Shown piece after piece: positions 56,124 through 64,000 of a stretch of DNA of 64,000 bases. Every line of letters begins with the position of its first letter. Position 1 is the stretch's first letter. Origin of the DNA: Lachnospiraceae bacterium (GTDB lineage: Bacteria > Bacillota > Clostridia > Lachnospirales > Anaerotignaceae); assembly GCA_910576545.1 (NCBI GenBank), contig CAJTKM010000013.1:1-64000 (forward strand), given 5' to 3'. The notes under the pieces are model-generated. The model had not been told where the DNA came from, made no database searches, and saw nothing but the letters and a program-made list of their open reading frames with translations. Both the position numbers and the translations under genes were made by a program.

Positions 56124-58466
56124 ATGATGAAAAAAATTTGGATACTTTATGGACTGTTGTCTCTGCTGCTGTCCGGCTGTGCCTCTGGCGGCCCCGCGGC
56201 AGCCGAACGTGCCGCCGTCGGCAGAATCGGCGAAGATATCCCCATCAGCAGGGAAATGGCAGCAAAAACCATTGCTCTCGCGTTTTATACGCCGGAGGAA
56301 CTGGATACTCTGGCGGAACAAAGCGAAACAGGGCTGCCCTTTTCCGATGTTTCCCCGGAAGACTGGGCAGCGCCCTACATTCTCGGCAGTATGGAGCAGG
56401 GCTTTTTCGCCGGAGATGAAGAAGGGCTTTTCCGTCCGCAGGACAGCCTTTCCCTCTGGGAGGCACAGGCATTGATGGACAGGCTTGCCCCTGATTATGA
56501 CAGCCGCATCGTGCTGACGGACGAGAACAAAAACATGGCTGTATCCTACGACCTTTGGGCGCAGCTTTTGGAAACCGCGCTGAAATCCCGCCGCGCGGAG
56601 GACAGCCTCTATTCCTATGGCATCAGGGAGCAGAACGCCGTACTGCTTTCTGCGGAGGGCAAACAGTTCGATACCGGAAATTTCCGGGCTGACGGGCTGG
56701 ATTTAACCCCCTATGAAGCCTCCCGCATCACCTTTCTGGAAAAGGACGGGGAAATCGTGCTTCTGCTGACTGTGGAAGCATTATCGCCCATTGTGCAGAA
56801 TATTTACTGCCACGCAGAAAACGGCACGCTTTTTCTGGAAACAGGCACAGGCACAGCAGAACTCCCCTATCGCGAAAAGCTGGAAGAAGGATTTGCCGAT
56901 GTAAAGCTGGAAAACGGCAAGCCTGCGGAGGTCACGCCAATCGAAACTCTGGGGCGGCAGACGGTCAAGCGGGTAGACAGCAACGGGCTGTATTTAGCAG
57001 AAAAGGGCGCTCTGGAATGGACAGAAAATGCCCGTATTTACCGGAAAAACGGAGATTCTTTCGTTGCTGAAAAACCTTCCGCGCTGGTCTGCGGCACAGA
57101 TTTGGCGGAATATTACGAAAAAGACGGCAAAATTGCAGGGGCTGTGATTAACAAAGACGTTCTGCCGGAGCATATCCGCGTATTCCTGAAAGGGAGCGAA
57201 CAGGAGCGCGTCACACTTTCCGCAGATGGCGGCATGACATTTACCAGCCGCAGCGCCTCTAAAACCTTTCCCGAAGGTGCGAAAGCCACTCTGACCGCCG
57301 ACCTTCCCTGGTTTGACAACGGGATACTGACCGTAACAGGCGAAAACGGCTGTCCCATACAGGTAAATTTCACAGATGGGACAGCCTTCCGCTACGAGGG
57401 CGTTCTGGAATTGGAGCGGAGGAGTGAAAACGGCTTCACAATCGTAAATGAGCTGCCTATGGAACGCTACCTTGCCGGAGTCGTGCCGTATGAAATGCCT
57501 GTCAGCTTCGGGCAGACCGCTCTGGAAGCGCAGGCCATCACTGCCCGCAGCTATGCCTACCACCAGTTCTACGGCAACACCTACGGCGAAAACGGCGGGC
57601 ACGTTGCGGATACCGTCGCCAGCCAGGTTTACCGGGGCTATGAGGAAAATGAAACGGTCGAGGCAGCTGTAAAAGCAACGGAAGGGAAATGTGTGACGAT
57701 TGCCGACAAAGTGGCTCAGACATATTTCTATTCCACATCCTGCGGTTTCGGCTCCTGCGCGGACGAAGTCTGGTCCACAGACGGCACCTTCAGCAGCAGC
57801 CGGAAAGAATACCTTGCAGGGCAGACACATGGCGATTTTGAAGCTCCGACAGATGAAGAAGGCTGGCTTGCTTTCTGGCAGGATTGGGAAACAGAGGGCT
57901 ATGACTCTGATTCCGCATGGTACCGCTGGAAAGTTTATTTCAGCGGCGCGCAGTTAACTGAGATACTGGAAAAAACGCTTGCGGAAGTTTCCCGCTCCAA
58001 TCCTCAGCTGGTGCTTCTGCGGCAGGCGGACGGCAGTTTCCGCGCGGGGACACCACAGGGATCTGGCAAATTACAGGGGCTTGCAGTCAGCCGGAGGGGC
58101 GAAGGCGGCGTAGCGATGGAATTAGAGCTGACATTTGAAAAAGGAACCGTCTGCGTACGCACAGAATACGCCATCCGGCGGACGCTTTCCCCGACCAAAT
58201 TAACCATCGGGGACGATATTTACCTGCAAAGGAAAAGCGGCGGCTCCCTGACCGGAAATACCATACTGCCGAGCGGCTTTTTCGCGGTAAAGGAAATGCG
58301 GAACGAGGAAGGTGCGCTGACGGGCGTCGCGTTTTACGGCGGCGGAAACGGCCACGGCGTAGGCATGAGCCAGTACGGGGCAAAAAAACTGGCAGAAATG
58401 GGGAAAACGCCGGAAGAAATACTTGCACACTATTTCCCCGGCACAACAGTACAGAAAGTAATGTAA
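56124..58466 (+). CDS. SpoIID/LytB-domain lipoprotein
   Basis: 780 residues, RBS GGAGGGG. Signal peptide with lipobox LLSGC near residue 18. Residues ~50-120 look like an SLH-type module (DVSPEDWAAPYILGSMEQGF). The middle is a large beta region. The C-terminal SpoIID domain (from ~430) has MERYLAGVVPYEMPVSFG, LEAQAITARSYAYHQF, VASQVYRGY and the GHGVGMSQYGAKKLA signature. SpoIID proteins are lytic transglycosylases acting on denuded glycan. This is a vegetative-type fusion, not SpoIID proper. Confidence 0.9.
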   Translation: MMKKIWILYGLLSLLLSGCASGGPAAAERAAVGRIGEDIPISREMAAKTIALAFYTPEELDTLAEQSETGLPFSDVSPEDWAAPYILGSMEQGFFAGDEEGLFRPQDSLSLWEAQALMDRLAPDYDSRIVLTDENKNMAVSYDLWAQLLETALKSRRAEDSLYSYGIREQNAVLLSAEGKQFDTGNFRADGLDLTPYEASRITFLEKDGEIVLLLTVEALSPIVQNIYCHAENGTLFLETGTGTAELPYREKLEEGFADVKLENGKPAEVTPIETLGRQTVKRVDSNGLYLAEKGALEWTENARIYRKNGDSFVAEKPSALVCGTDLAEYYEKDGKIAGAVINKDVLPEHIRVFLKGSEQERVTLSADGGMTFTSRSASKTFPEGAKATLTADLPWFDNGILTVTGENGCPIQVNFTDGTAFRYEGVLELERRSENGFTIVNELPMERYLAGVVPYEMPVSFGQTALEAQAITARSYAYHQFYGNTYGENGGHVADTVASQVYRGYEENETVEAAVKATEGKCVTIADKVAQTYFYSTSCGFGSCADEVWSTDGTFSSSRKEYLAGQTHGDFEAPTDEEGWLAFWQDWETEGYDSDSAWYRWKVYFSGAQLTEILEKTLAEVSRSNPQLVLLRQADGSFRAGTPQGSGKLQGLAVSRRGEGGVAMELELTFEKGTVCVRTEYAIRRTLSPTKLTIGDDIYLQRKSGGSLTGNTILPSGFFAVKEMRNEEGALTGVAFYGGGNGHGVGMSQYGAKKLAEMGKTPEEILAHYFPGTTVQKVM

Positions 58467-58494
58467 CACGCCGTCAACCTGTATATCAGGAAAT

Positions 58495-58540
58495 AAAAAA
58501 ACCGGAAGCCTCTGTGTAACGCAGAAGCTTTCGGTTTTTT
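58495..58540. terminator. Bidirectional terminator
   Basis: AAAAAACCGGAAGC and GCTTTCGGTTTTTT form the stem with an inner TCTG/CAGA pair, between the SpoIID-domain gene and the convergent kinase-like gene. Confidence 0.85.
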
Positions 58541-58551
58541 GTTCATCATTT

Positions 58552-59154
58552 TTACCGGTAGGAAACGTATGCTTTGATCACTTCTACAACATGGTCCAAA
58601 TCCAGTCGGGAGGTATTCAGTATCAGGTCATAATTCTCCGCCTTGCCCCACTTCCCGCCTGTGAAATAGTTGTAATAATTCGCGCGGCGTTTATCCGTTT
58701 TGATTACGGCTGCCTCGGCGTTTTTCTCCGGCAGGTCATAATGCCTGACAGCGCGCTCCACGCGGTCTTTCAAGTCCGCCTGCAGGAAAACGTTAATACA
58801 GTTGGGGTTTTCGGAAAGCACATAATTCGCGGAACGCCCGACAATGACACAGCTGCCTTCCTCCGCCACTTCCTTGATGACCTGTGACTGCACAAGGAAA
58901 ATTTTTTCGCTCAGGGGCAGACCGCAGGAATCCATGCCCGAAGCCAGCGATGTAATGGAAAACAGAAGGTTGCCGGTGGAAGTATTTTCCGCCTCCTTGA
59001 AACACTCTTTGGAAAGCCCTGTTTTTTCCGCTGCAAGGTTTATCAGTTCGTTATCATAAAAAGGAACGCCAAGCGCGTCCGCAAGCTTTTTGCCCACAAT
59101 CCTGCCGCCGCTGCCATACTGTCTGCTGATGGTAATGATTTTATTTTGCTTCAT
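58552..59154 (-). CDS. Cytidylate kinase-like protein
   Basis: 200 residues. P-loop region SRQYGSGGRIVGKKLADAL at the N-terminus has the GSGG variant of this family, then VPFYDNELINLAA and CVIVGRSANYVL, with Arg/Asp-rich lid DRVERAVRHYDLPEKNA. The family (AAK6-like) is related to cytidylate kinase but its substrate is not established. Minus strand, next to aspS. Confidence 0.92.
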   Translation of the reverse strand: MKQNKIITISRQYGSGGRIVGKKLADALGVPFYDNELINLAAEKTGLSKECFKEAENTSTGNLLFSITSLASGMDSCGLPLSEKIFLVQSQVIKEVAEEGSCVIVGRSANYVLSENPNCINVFLQADLKDRVERAVRHYDLPEKNAEAAVIKTDKRRANYYNYFTGGKWGKAENYDLILNTSRLDLDHVVEVIKAYVSYR

Positions 59155-59616
59155 ATTTCATACACTCCTTAATTTTCAAAAATATTTGAATTCTTCTATA
59201 TTTCAGACTGTCAAAAAGCCTATTTTTATGTCGCGGAAGGGTTCGGGAAACGAAGCGTTTCCTCTGGCCCCGCCTTTGGCGGCAGGCCTTTGGTTCGGTT
59301 CGCAAAGCGAACTGCCCGGGAATCCGCAGAGCGGCTACACGGAAGGCATAGCCTGAGCCTTTTTGGACACGCTGGAATATTTCTATATTTATTCCTTCCT
59401 AATAAGGCAAAGCTCAGTTCCAATGCTTTATTATATACCACTTTTCCAAAAGTGGCAATGAGGAAATCCAAAATCCTGAACAGCAAAAGCCCCCCTGTCC
59501 ATGTTTTTTCGAAATTTCTCTGCCTCATCTTTACTTTTTGCAGAAAAATGAGTATGATGAAGGGTAAGACGGGAACGCCCGTTAAAAACTTTGCAAAGCT
59601 AAGGAGAATAAACGAT
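59155..59616. other. Intergenic region upstream of aspS
   Basis: Contains a group of hairpins: GGAAACGAAGCGTTTCC (59246-59262), CCGCCTTTGGCGG (59270-59282) and GTTCGC-AAA-GCGAAC (59298-59312), similar to the hairpin-string repeats but without their end words. CCACTTTT-CC-AAAAGTGG follows at about 59440. A possible aspS promoter is TTTACT (59530-59535), 17 nt, TATGAT (59553-59558). No T-box is present. Confidence 0.55.
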
Positions 59617-61416
59617 ATGGGAGAATCATTGACAGGCTTGAAAAGAAGCTGTATGTGCTGTGATGTAAACGAAACGATGATCGGGCAGGAGGTTACTGTA
59701 ATGGGCTGGGTACAGCGCAGACGCGACCTCGGACAGCTTATATTCATCGCCCTGCGCGACAAGACCGGTCTGGTGCAGATTGCCATTGACGGCAATACCG
59801 CCGAGCAGGCCCTGTTTGCCAGGGCGGAAACCATCCGCAGCGAATATGTGCTTGCGGTACGGGGCGAAATTGCCGCAAGAACGCCGGAAAACGTCAACCC
59901 GAACATGAAAACAGGAAAAATCGAACTGATTGCAAAGGAACTGCGTATCCTTTCCGAATCTGAAACACCCCCGTTCCAGATTGAGGATTCCGTTTCCCCG
60001 AAGGACGACCTGCGTCTGAAATACCGGTATCTGGATTTGCGCCGCCCCAGCCAGCTGAAAAACCTGGTACTGCGGCATAAAGTTGTGCAGGTCATTCGTA
60101 ATTTCCTGGACGGCGAAAATTTCCTCGAAATCGAAACGCCCATCCTGGGCAAATCCACGCCGGAAGGCGCCCGGGATTATCTTGTGCCCAGCCGCGTACA
60201 CCCCGGGCAGTTTTACGGCCTGCCACAGTCCCCGCAACTGTATAAACAGCTTCTGATGGTTGCAGGCATGGACCGCTATTATCAGGTTGCAAAATGCTTC
60301 CGCGATGAGGATCTCCGCGCCGACAGACAGCCGGAATTTACACAGGTAGATATGGAGCTTTCTTTTATCGACGAAGAAATCATTATGGATATCAACGAGC
60401 GCATGATGCAGAAGGTATTCAAGGATATCCTGGATGTGGACATTCCCCTGCCCATGCCCCGTATGACGTATAAAGAGGCAATGGAACGTTTCGGCTCGGA
60501 CAAGCCGGACGTACGTTTCGGCATGGAACTGAAAAACATTTCCAACGTTGTAGCAGGAACGGAATTTGTAGTATTCAAATCCGCGCTGGAAGCCGGCGGC
60601 AGCGTCCGCGCCATCAATGCAAAGGGCTGCGGCTCTTTCCCGCGCAAAAAAATCGACTCCCTTGTGGAATTTGTAAAAACCTACCGCGCAAAGGGTCTTG
60701 CATGGATTGCCGTAAACGAGGACGGCACACTGAAATCCCAGATTGCAAAATTCTTTACACCGGAAAAATTGCAGGAAATTGTGGATTGCATGGAAGGCAA
60801 GCCCGGCGACCTGATTCTGATTTGTGCGGATAAAGACAAAGTCGTATTCGATTCCCTTGGTGCATTGCGCCTGGAGCTTTCCAGAATGCTGGAACTGACA
60901 AAACCGGAGGATTTCCGTTTCCTTTGGGTAACAGAGTTCCCCATGCTGGAATGGGACGAGGAGGAAAACCGTTATGTTGCGGTACACCATCCGTTTACCG
61001 CGCCTATGGATGAGGACCTGCCTCTCATCGACACAAAGCCCGGCGAAGTACGGGCAAAAGCATACGATATCGTACTGAACGGCTATGAACTGGGCGGCGG
61101 TTCTATCAGAATCCACCGCAGGGATATCCAGCAGAAAATGTTTGAACTGCTGGGCTTCACGCCGGAGGACGCGCAGGAGCGTTTCGGGTTCCTGATGGAC
61201 GCGTTCAAATATGGCGTGCCGCCCCATGGCGGTCTGGCGTTCGGGCTGGACAGAATCATCATGCTGATGAGCGGCGCAAGCAGCATCCGCGACGTTATCG
61301 CGTTCCCGAAGGTAAAGGACGCGTCCTGTCCGATGACTGATGCCCCCGGCGTAGTAGAAGAAAAGCAGCTTGACGAGTTAGGCATTGCGATAAAAGAAGT
61401 GATTACAGAAGAATAA
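59617..61416 (+). CDS. aspS: Aspartyl-tRNA synthetase
   Basis: 599 residues; ATG 59617 with AAGGAG, chosen over a longer upstream frame. The N-terminal OB fold starts VMGWVQRRRDLGQLIFIALRD. Class II motif 2 is YQVAKCFRDEDLRADRQPEF, and motif 3 is GLAFGLDRIIMLMSG. The GAD insertion region (~300-410) is present as in bacterial AspRS. It aminoacylates tRNA-Asp; whether also tRNA-Asn is not decided here. Confidence 0.98.
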   Translation: MGESLTGLKRSCMCCDVNETMIGQEVTVMGWVQRRRDLGQLIFIALRDKTGLVQIAIDGNTAEQALFARAETIRSEYVLAVRGEIAARTPENVNPNMKTGKIELIAKELRILSESETPPFQIEDSVSPKDDLRLKYRYLDLRRPSQLKNLVLRHKVVQVIRNFLDGENFLEIETPILGKSTPEGARDYLVPSRVHPGQFYGLPQSPQLYKQLLMVAGMDRYYQVAKCFRDEDLRADRQPEFTQVDMELSFIDEEIIMDINERMMQKVFKDILDVDIPLPMPRMTYKEAMERFGSDKPDVRFGMELKNISNVVAGTEFVVFKSALEAGGSVRAINAKGCGSFPRKKIDSLVEFVKTYRAKGLAWIAVNEDGTLKSQIAKFFTPEKLQEIVDCMEGKPGDLILICADKDKVVFDSLGALRLELSRMLELTKPEDFRFLWVTEFPMLEWDEEENRYVAVHHPFTAPMDEDLPLIDTKPGEVRAKAYDIVLNGYELGGGSIRIHRRDIQQKMFELLGFTPEDAQERFGFLMDAFKYGVPPHGGLAFGLDRIIMLMSGASSIRDVIAFPKVKDASCPMTDAPGVVEEKQLDELGIAIKEVITEE

Positions 61417-61607
61417 AACCTTGAGGGCTTTGCCCTCAAACTCCCACAAGGGGCGCGCCCCTTGACCTGCTTTCCAGCCGCATAAAATGCGGCTGGGGAA
61501 TCCAAACGGGAATGGGAACAGAAGACTTCCATCGCATGAAATGCGATGGCAAATGGGTCAAGGGCTGAAAGCCCTTGCGGGGAAGTGGGGCAGAGCCCCA
61601 CGGTCTT
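61416..61607. repeat. Hairpin-string intergenic repeat, copy 7
   Basis: Begins AAAACCTTGAGGGCTTTGCCCTC, holds AAGGGGCGCGCCCCTT, AGCCGCATAAAATGCGGCT, GGGCTGAAAGCCC and GTGGGGCAGAGCCCCAC, and ends ACGGTCTT, 14 nt before the RBS of the next gene. Confidence 0.8.
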
Positions 61608-61628
61608 AAATTCTTTTCAGGAGGAAGT

Positions 61629-62510
61629 ATGCAGAGAAAAAAAGAGCTTTTTTTGCCCGAAGTAAACGCGGAAATACCGCCGCAACAGCCGGAGTTCTGC
61701 CTGCCGGACGCCCCCTGCCCCTGCTGCGGCACAATTTCGATACCCAGCGGCGGGGACGCGCCCGCATTCATCTGCCCCCATTGCTTCTGGGAAATCGACC
61801 CATTCCTCCATGCCGAGGACGAGCCGAGTGACCTGAACCACGGCATGACTCTGCGGCAGGCGCGCGAAAATTACACAACATTCGGCATAAGCGCAGAAAA
61901 ATACCTGCACCTGCCCCACGCCCCGCGGGAAATCTGGCGGCGCAGGAGCATCCGCCATTTTTCGGATTCTCCCGTCCATCCCGAAACGCTGTGCGAAATC
62001 CTTCGTGCGGGCATGGCAGCACCCTCCTCCAAAAACAGGCAGCCCTGGAAATTTATTGTCGTTTCCGGCAGCGCGAAAAAAGAAATGCTTGCAGCATTCC
62101 GGCAGGGCATAGAGCGGGAAAAGCACGTCACGCCGCTCCTGCCGGAAAGCCGTGAGCATATTGCCGGTGCAGAACATACTTTGGAAATCATGCGTTGCGC
62201 ACCGGTAACCGTATTTGTCACAAACCCCATCGGACGCAGTCTGTTCCAGAGCCTGACGCCGGAAGAACGGATTGCCGAAATCTGCAACATCCAGTCCGTC
62301 GGCGCGGCAATGGAAAATATGGCACTCGCGGCAGAAGGGCTGGGGCTGGGCAGCTTATGGATTGCAGATATTTTTTTCGCATATGAAGAACTGGCACGCT
62401 GGCTGGATACGGACGGAGAACTGATGGCGGCTATGGCGTTCGGCTATCCTGCCGAGCATCCCGGAAAACGCCCCAGCAAATCACTTGCCGATACCATAGA
62501 ATGGCGGTAA
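61629..62510 (+). CDS. CPCC zinc domain fused to a nitroreductase
   Basis: 293 residues; ATG 61629 after AGGAGG. Residues ~25-95 form a Cys-rich CPCC-type domain: PCPCCGTISIPSGGD, then ICPHCFWEIDPFLH and TLRQARENYTTFGI. The rest is a nitroreductase-type flavoprotein: RRRSIRHFSDSPV, MAAPSSKNRQPWKFIVV (FMN binding) and MENMALAAEGLGLGSLWI. It would use FMN and NAD(P)H. CPCC domains usually stand alone as small proteins, so the fusion is unusual. Substrate unknown. Confidence 0.88.
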   Translation: MQRKKELFLPEVNAEIPPQQPEFCLPDAPCPCCGTISIPSGGDAPAFICPHCFWEIDPFLHAEDEPSDLNHGMTLRQARENYTTFGISAEKYLHLPHAPREIWRRRSIRHFSDSPVHPETLCEILRAGMAAPSSKNRQPWKFIVVSGSAKKEMLAAFRQGIEREKHVTPLLPESREHIAGAEHTLEIMRCAPVTVFVTNPIGRSLFQSLTPEERIAEICNIQSVGAAMENMALAAEGLGLGSLWIADIFFAYEELARWLDTDGELMAAMAFGYPAEHPGKRPSKSLADTIEWR

Positions 62511-62534
62511 ACTAAAATTATTTTTTTATACAGA

Positions 62535-62580
62535 CAAAAACCCTTGCGGGCAAATCACAAAGCCCCAAGGGTTTCTTTTT
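62535..62580. terminator. Bidirectional terminator
   Basis: AAAAACCCTTG and CAAGGGTTT with a 21-nt loop, T-rich on both sides, between the convergent nitroreductase and histidinol phosphatase genes. Confidence 0.75.
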
Positions 62581-63404
62581 TACAGCGGAAAATCCACAAA
62601 GCCGTTTTTTGTCCAAACCTTTACACATCGGAACCCGATTTCCCTTGCCAGCCCTGCCGCTTCGTCAAATCCAAAGCCGAGGGAAGCCCCGTCATGGCTG
62701 TCGCTGGAAAACAGGATTTCCCCCTTTCGGCGGTAAATCTCTTTCAGCAGGGATACCGACGGATACGGCATTTTCCGCATACCCCGGTATATCGCCCCTG
62801 TGTTAATTTCAAAAGGTTTCTCCGTTTCCAGAAGGGCCTCCAGCGCGGAAAGCGACGCATCTCGATAACGCCTGTCCTCCGGGTCAAAAAAGCGGTTCCC
62901 CTCATTAAATTTCGTTACCAAATCAAAATGCCCGATAAAGTCCGCGTTTGTCTTCCCCACAACCTGCGATTCCAGTTCATAAAACGCTTTCACATAAGCA
63001 TATACGTCCCCGCCGAAGCCTTCCCGCACACCCCGCGCGAATACTTCAGGGCTTTCATCCACAGAATAATACAGGCCATCCCGCTCCACAGCATGCACAG
63101 AGCCAATCACGTAGTCGAATACGTTCGTCGGCTCATTAGAACCGAAATCCTGCTCAATGCCGCAGAAAATCTCAATCTGTCCGGCGTATTTTTCCCGCAG
63201 AGCGTACACATCCGCAATATATTTCTGCACATCTTCCCTGCTCATGCAATAGCTTTCGTCATATGCCGTATAACTGTGTCCGGAAAAGCCCAGTGCGGAA
63301 AAGCCCTTCTCCAAAGCCGCCTGAACCATACTTTCCGCCGTTTCTTTCCCATCGCAGTAAGTTGTGTGTGTGTGGAAATTCGCTTTCGGTATCCTCTCTG
63401 TCAT
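62580..63404 (-). CDS. hisK: Histidinol-phosphatase, PHP family
   Basis: 274 residues. Removes phosphate from histidinol phosphate. PHP metal motifs: [53 protein letters not shown] and [17 protein letters not shown]. All are intact. Its start overlaps the hisIE stop by 4 nt, so it is in a histidine operon. Confidence 0.95.
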   Translation of the reverse strand: MTERIPKANFHTHTTYCDGKETAESMVQAALEKGFSALGFSGHSYTAYDESYCMSREDVQKYIADVYALREKYAGQIEIFCGIEQDFGSNEPTNVFDYVIGSVHAVERDGLYYSVDESPEVFARGVREGFGGDVYAYVKAFYELESQVVGKTNADFIGHFDLVTKFNEGNRFFDPEDRRYRDASLSALEALLETEKPFEINTGAIYRGMRKMPYPSVSLLKEIYRRKGEILFSSDSHDGASLGFGFDEAAGLAREIGFRCVKVWTKNGFVDFPL

Positions 63405-64000
63405 TTCGTCATCTTCTCCTGTTTCACCTTATGGTCAATCACATGGCGTCCGGCAAGCTCCTTTTTCACGTCCTCCAAAGAAATGCCCGCCTGCACCATC
63501 AGCACCATCACATGGTATGCAAGGTCGGCAATTTCGTAAATTGTCTCCTTTTTATCCTCCGCCTTCGCCGCGATAATGACCTCTGTCGATTCCTCGCCGA
63601 TTTTTTTCAAAATCTTGTCCAGCCCTTTTTCAAAAAGGTATGTCGTGTAGGAACCTTCCTTTTTCTCCGCTTTCCTGCCCTCCAGCAGTTCCATCAGCCC
63701 ATCCATGGTAAAGGGATGGCGTTCCGGATTTTCGTAAACCGGATACGCGAAACAGGAATCCGTCCCCAGATGGCAGGCGGGACCTTCCTTTTCCACCTCT
63801 ACGACAAGAGCGTCCCTGTCGCAGTCCGCCGTAATGCTTACAATATGCTGTACATTACCGGAAGTTTCGCCCTTTCGCCAAAGCTCCTGACGGGAACGCG
63901 ACCAGAAACACGTCCGCCCTTCGTTTATGCTGTTTTGCAGGCTTTCACGGTTCATATAAGCAACCGTAAGCACATTTTTACTCTCCGCATCCACCACAAC
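63401..64000 (-). CDS. hisIE: Bifunctional HisIE, 5' end outside window
   Basis: At least 199 codons, open through the right edge; typical HisI N-terminal ~16 residues are missing. HisI half (phosphoribosyl-AMP cyclohydrolase): [49 protein letters not shown] with zinc Cys. HisE half (phosphoribosyl-ATP pyrophosphatase): [18 protein letters not shown] and [13 protein letters not shown]. It catalyses steps 2 and 3 of His synthesis. Confidence 0.96.
   Translation of the reverse strand, partial: VVVDAESKNVLTVAYMNRESLQNSINEGRTCFWSRSRQELWRKGETSGNVQHIVSITADCDRDALVVEVEKEGPACHLGTDSCFAYPVYENPERHPFTMDGLMELLEGRKAEKKEGSYTTYLFEKGLDKILKKIGEESTEVIIAAKAEDKKETIYEIADLAYHVMVLMVQAGISLEDVKKELAGRHVIDHKVKQEKMTK

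Noticed and set aside
59155-59616. T-box leader upstream of aspS
   Set aside because: The T-box sequence, the antiterminator pair and a specifier loop are not visible; the hairpins there look like the intergenic repeats.

Overview
The window looks like the chromosome of an anaerobic, endospore-forming Firmicute of the Clostridia, most like a Lachnospirales-type organism; this is an inference from gene content. The supports are the sporulation genes yqfC and yqfD, an alpha/beta-type SASP, a SpoIID-domain lipoprotein, a complete V-type ATPase operon with sodium-type c-ring ligands, the Firmicute-type 6S RNA, and the conserved order yqfC-yqfD-phoH-pgpH-ybeY-cdd ... era-yqzL-recO.

Positions 1 to about 9141 are one end of an integrative conjugative element (ICE). 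Read inward from its end on the minus strand it carries parA, parB, a secreted sortase, a CHAP-domain hydrolase and a giant Cna-B repeat surface protein. The surface-protein gene is split by a group II intron whose reverse transcriptase runs off the left edge. The ICE itself sits inside feoB, whose 5' two thirds remain next to an intact feoA. This makes three nested layers: chromosome, ICE and intron. The divergent neighbours of feoAB are two tandem Nif11-like small proteins behind a perfect 26-bp palindrome.

From 11.5 to 26.3 kb lie a membrane protein, a HIT protein, a ferritin-like protein, murG, a secreted cyclophilin, a lipoprotein, the sporulation/PhoH/c-di-AMP phosphodiesterase/YbeY/cytidine deaminase cluster, an inserted three-gene block (small protein, type 4 uracil-DNA glycosylase, unknown), era-yqzL-recO and tRNA-Leu(CAG). 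From 26.4 to 34.1 kb are an HD-GYP response regulator with an HPt partner, a WalRK-like two-component system, pgi, a LysM-G5 membrane protein and a small unknown gene.

From 34.2 to 43.6 kb is the V-ATPase operon (F-I-K-E-C-G-A-B-D, all minus) behind a strong sigma-A promoter with a long leader. From 43.9 to 64 kb is mixed housekeeping: NUDIX, hslO, a methyltransferase, SASP, DUF5721-like protein, lipoprotein, tRNA-Pro(CGG), a K+ channel, an L,D-transpeptidase, a nonsense-broken gene, a MATE pump, an MBL-fold protein, fructose-bisphosphate aldolase, an LspA-like peptidase, 6S RNA, a SpoIID-type lipoprotein, a cytidylate-kinase-like protein, aspS, a CPCC-nitroreductase fusion, a histidinol phosphatase and hisIE (cut by the right edge).

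A recurrent unexplained feature is a family of intergenic elements of about 120 to 330 bp made of strings of short GC-rich hairpins. The best copies are bounded by AAGACC/GGTCTT ends and lie just upstream of ribosome binding sites. At least seven copies occur outside the ICE. A separate 160-bp fold-back element lies downstream of murG.
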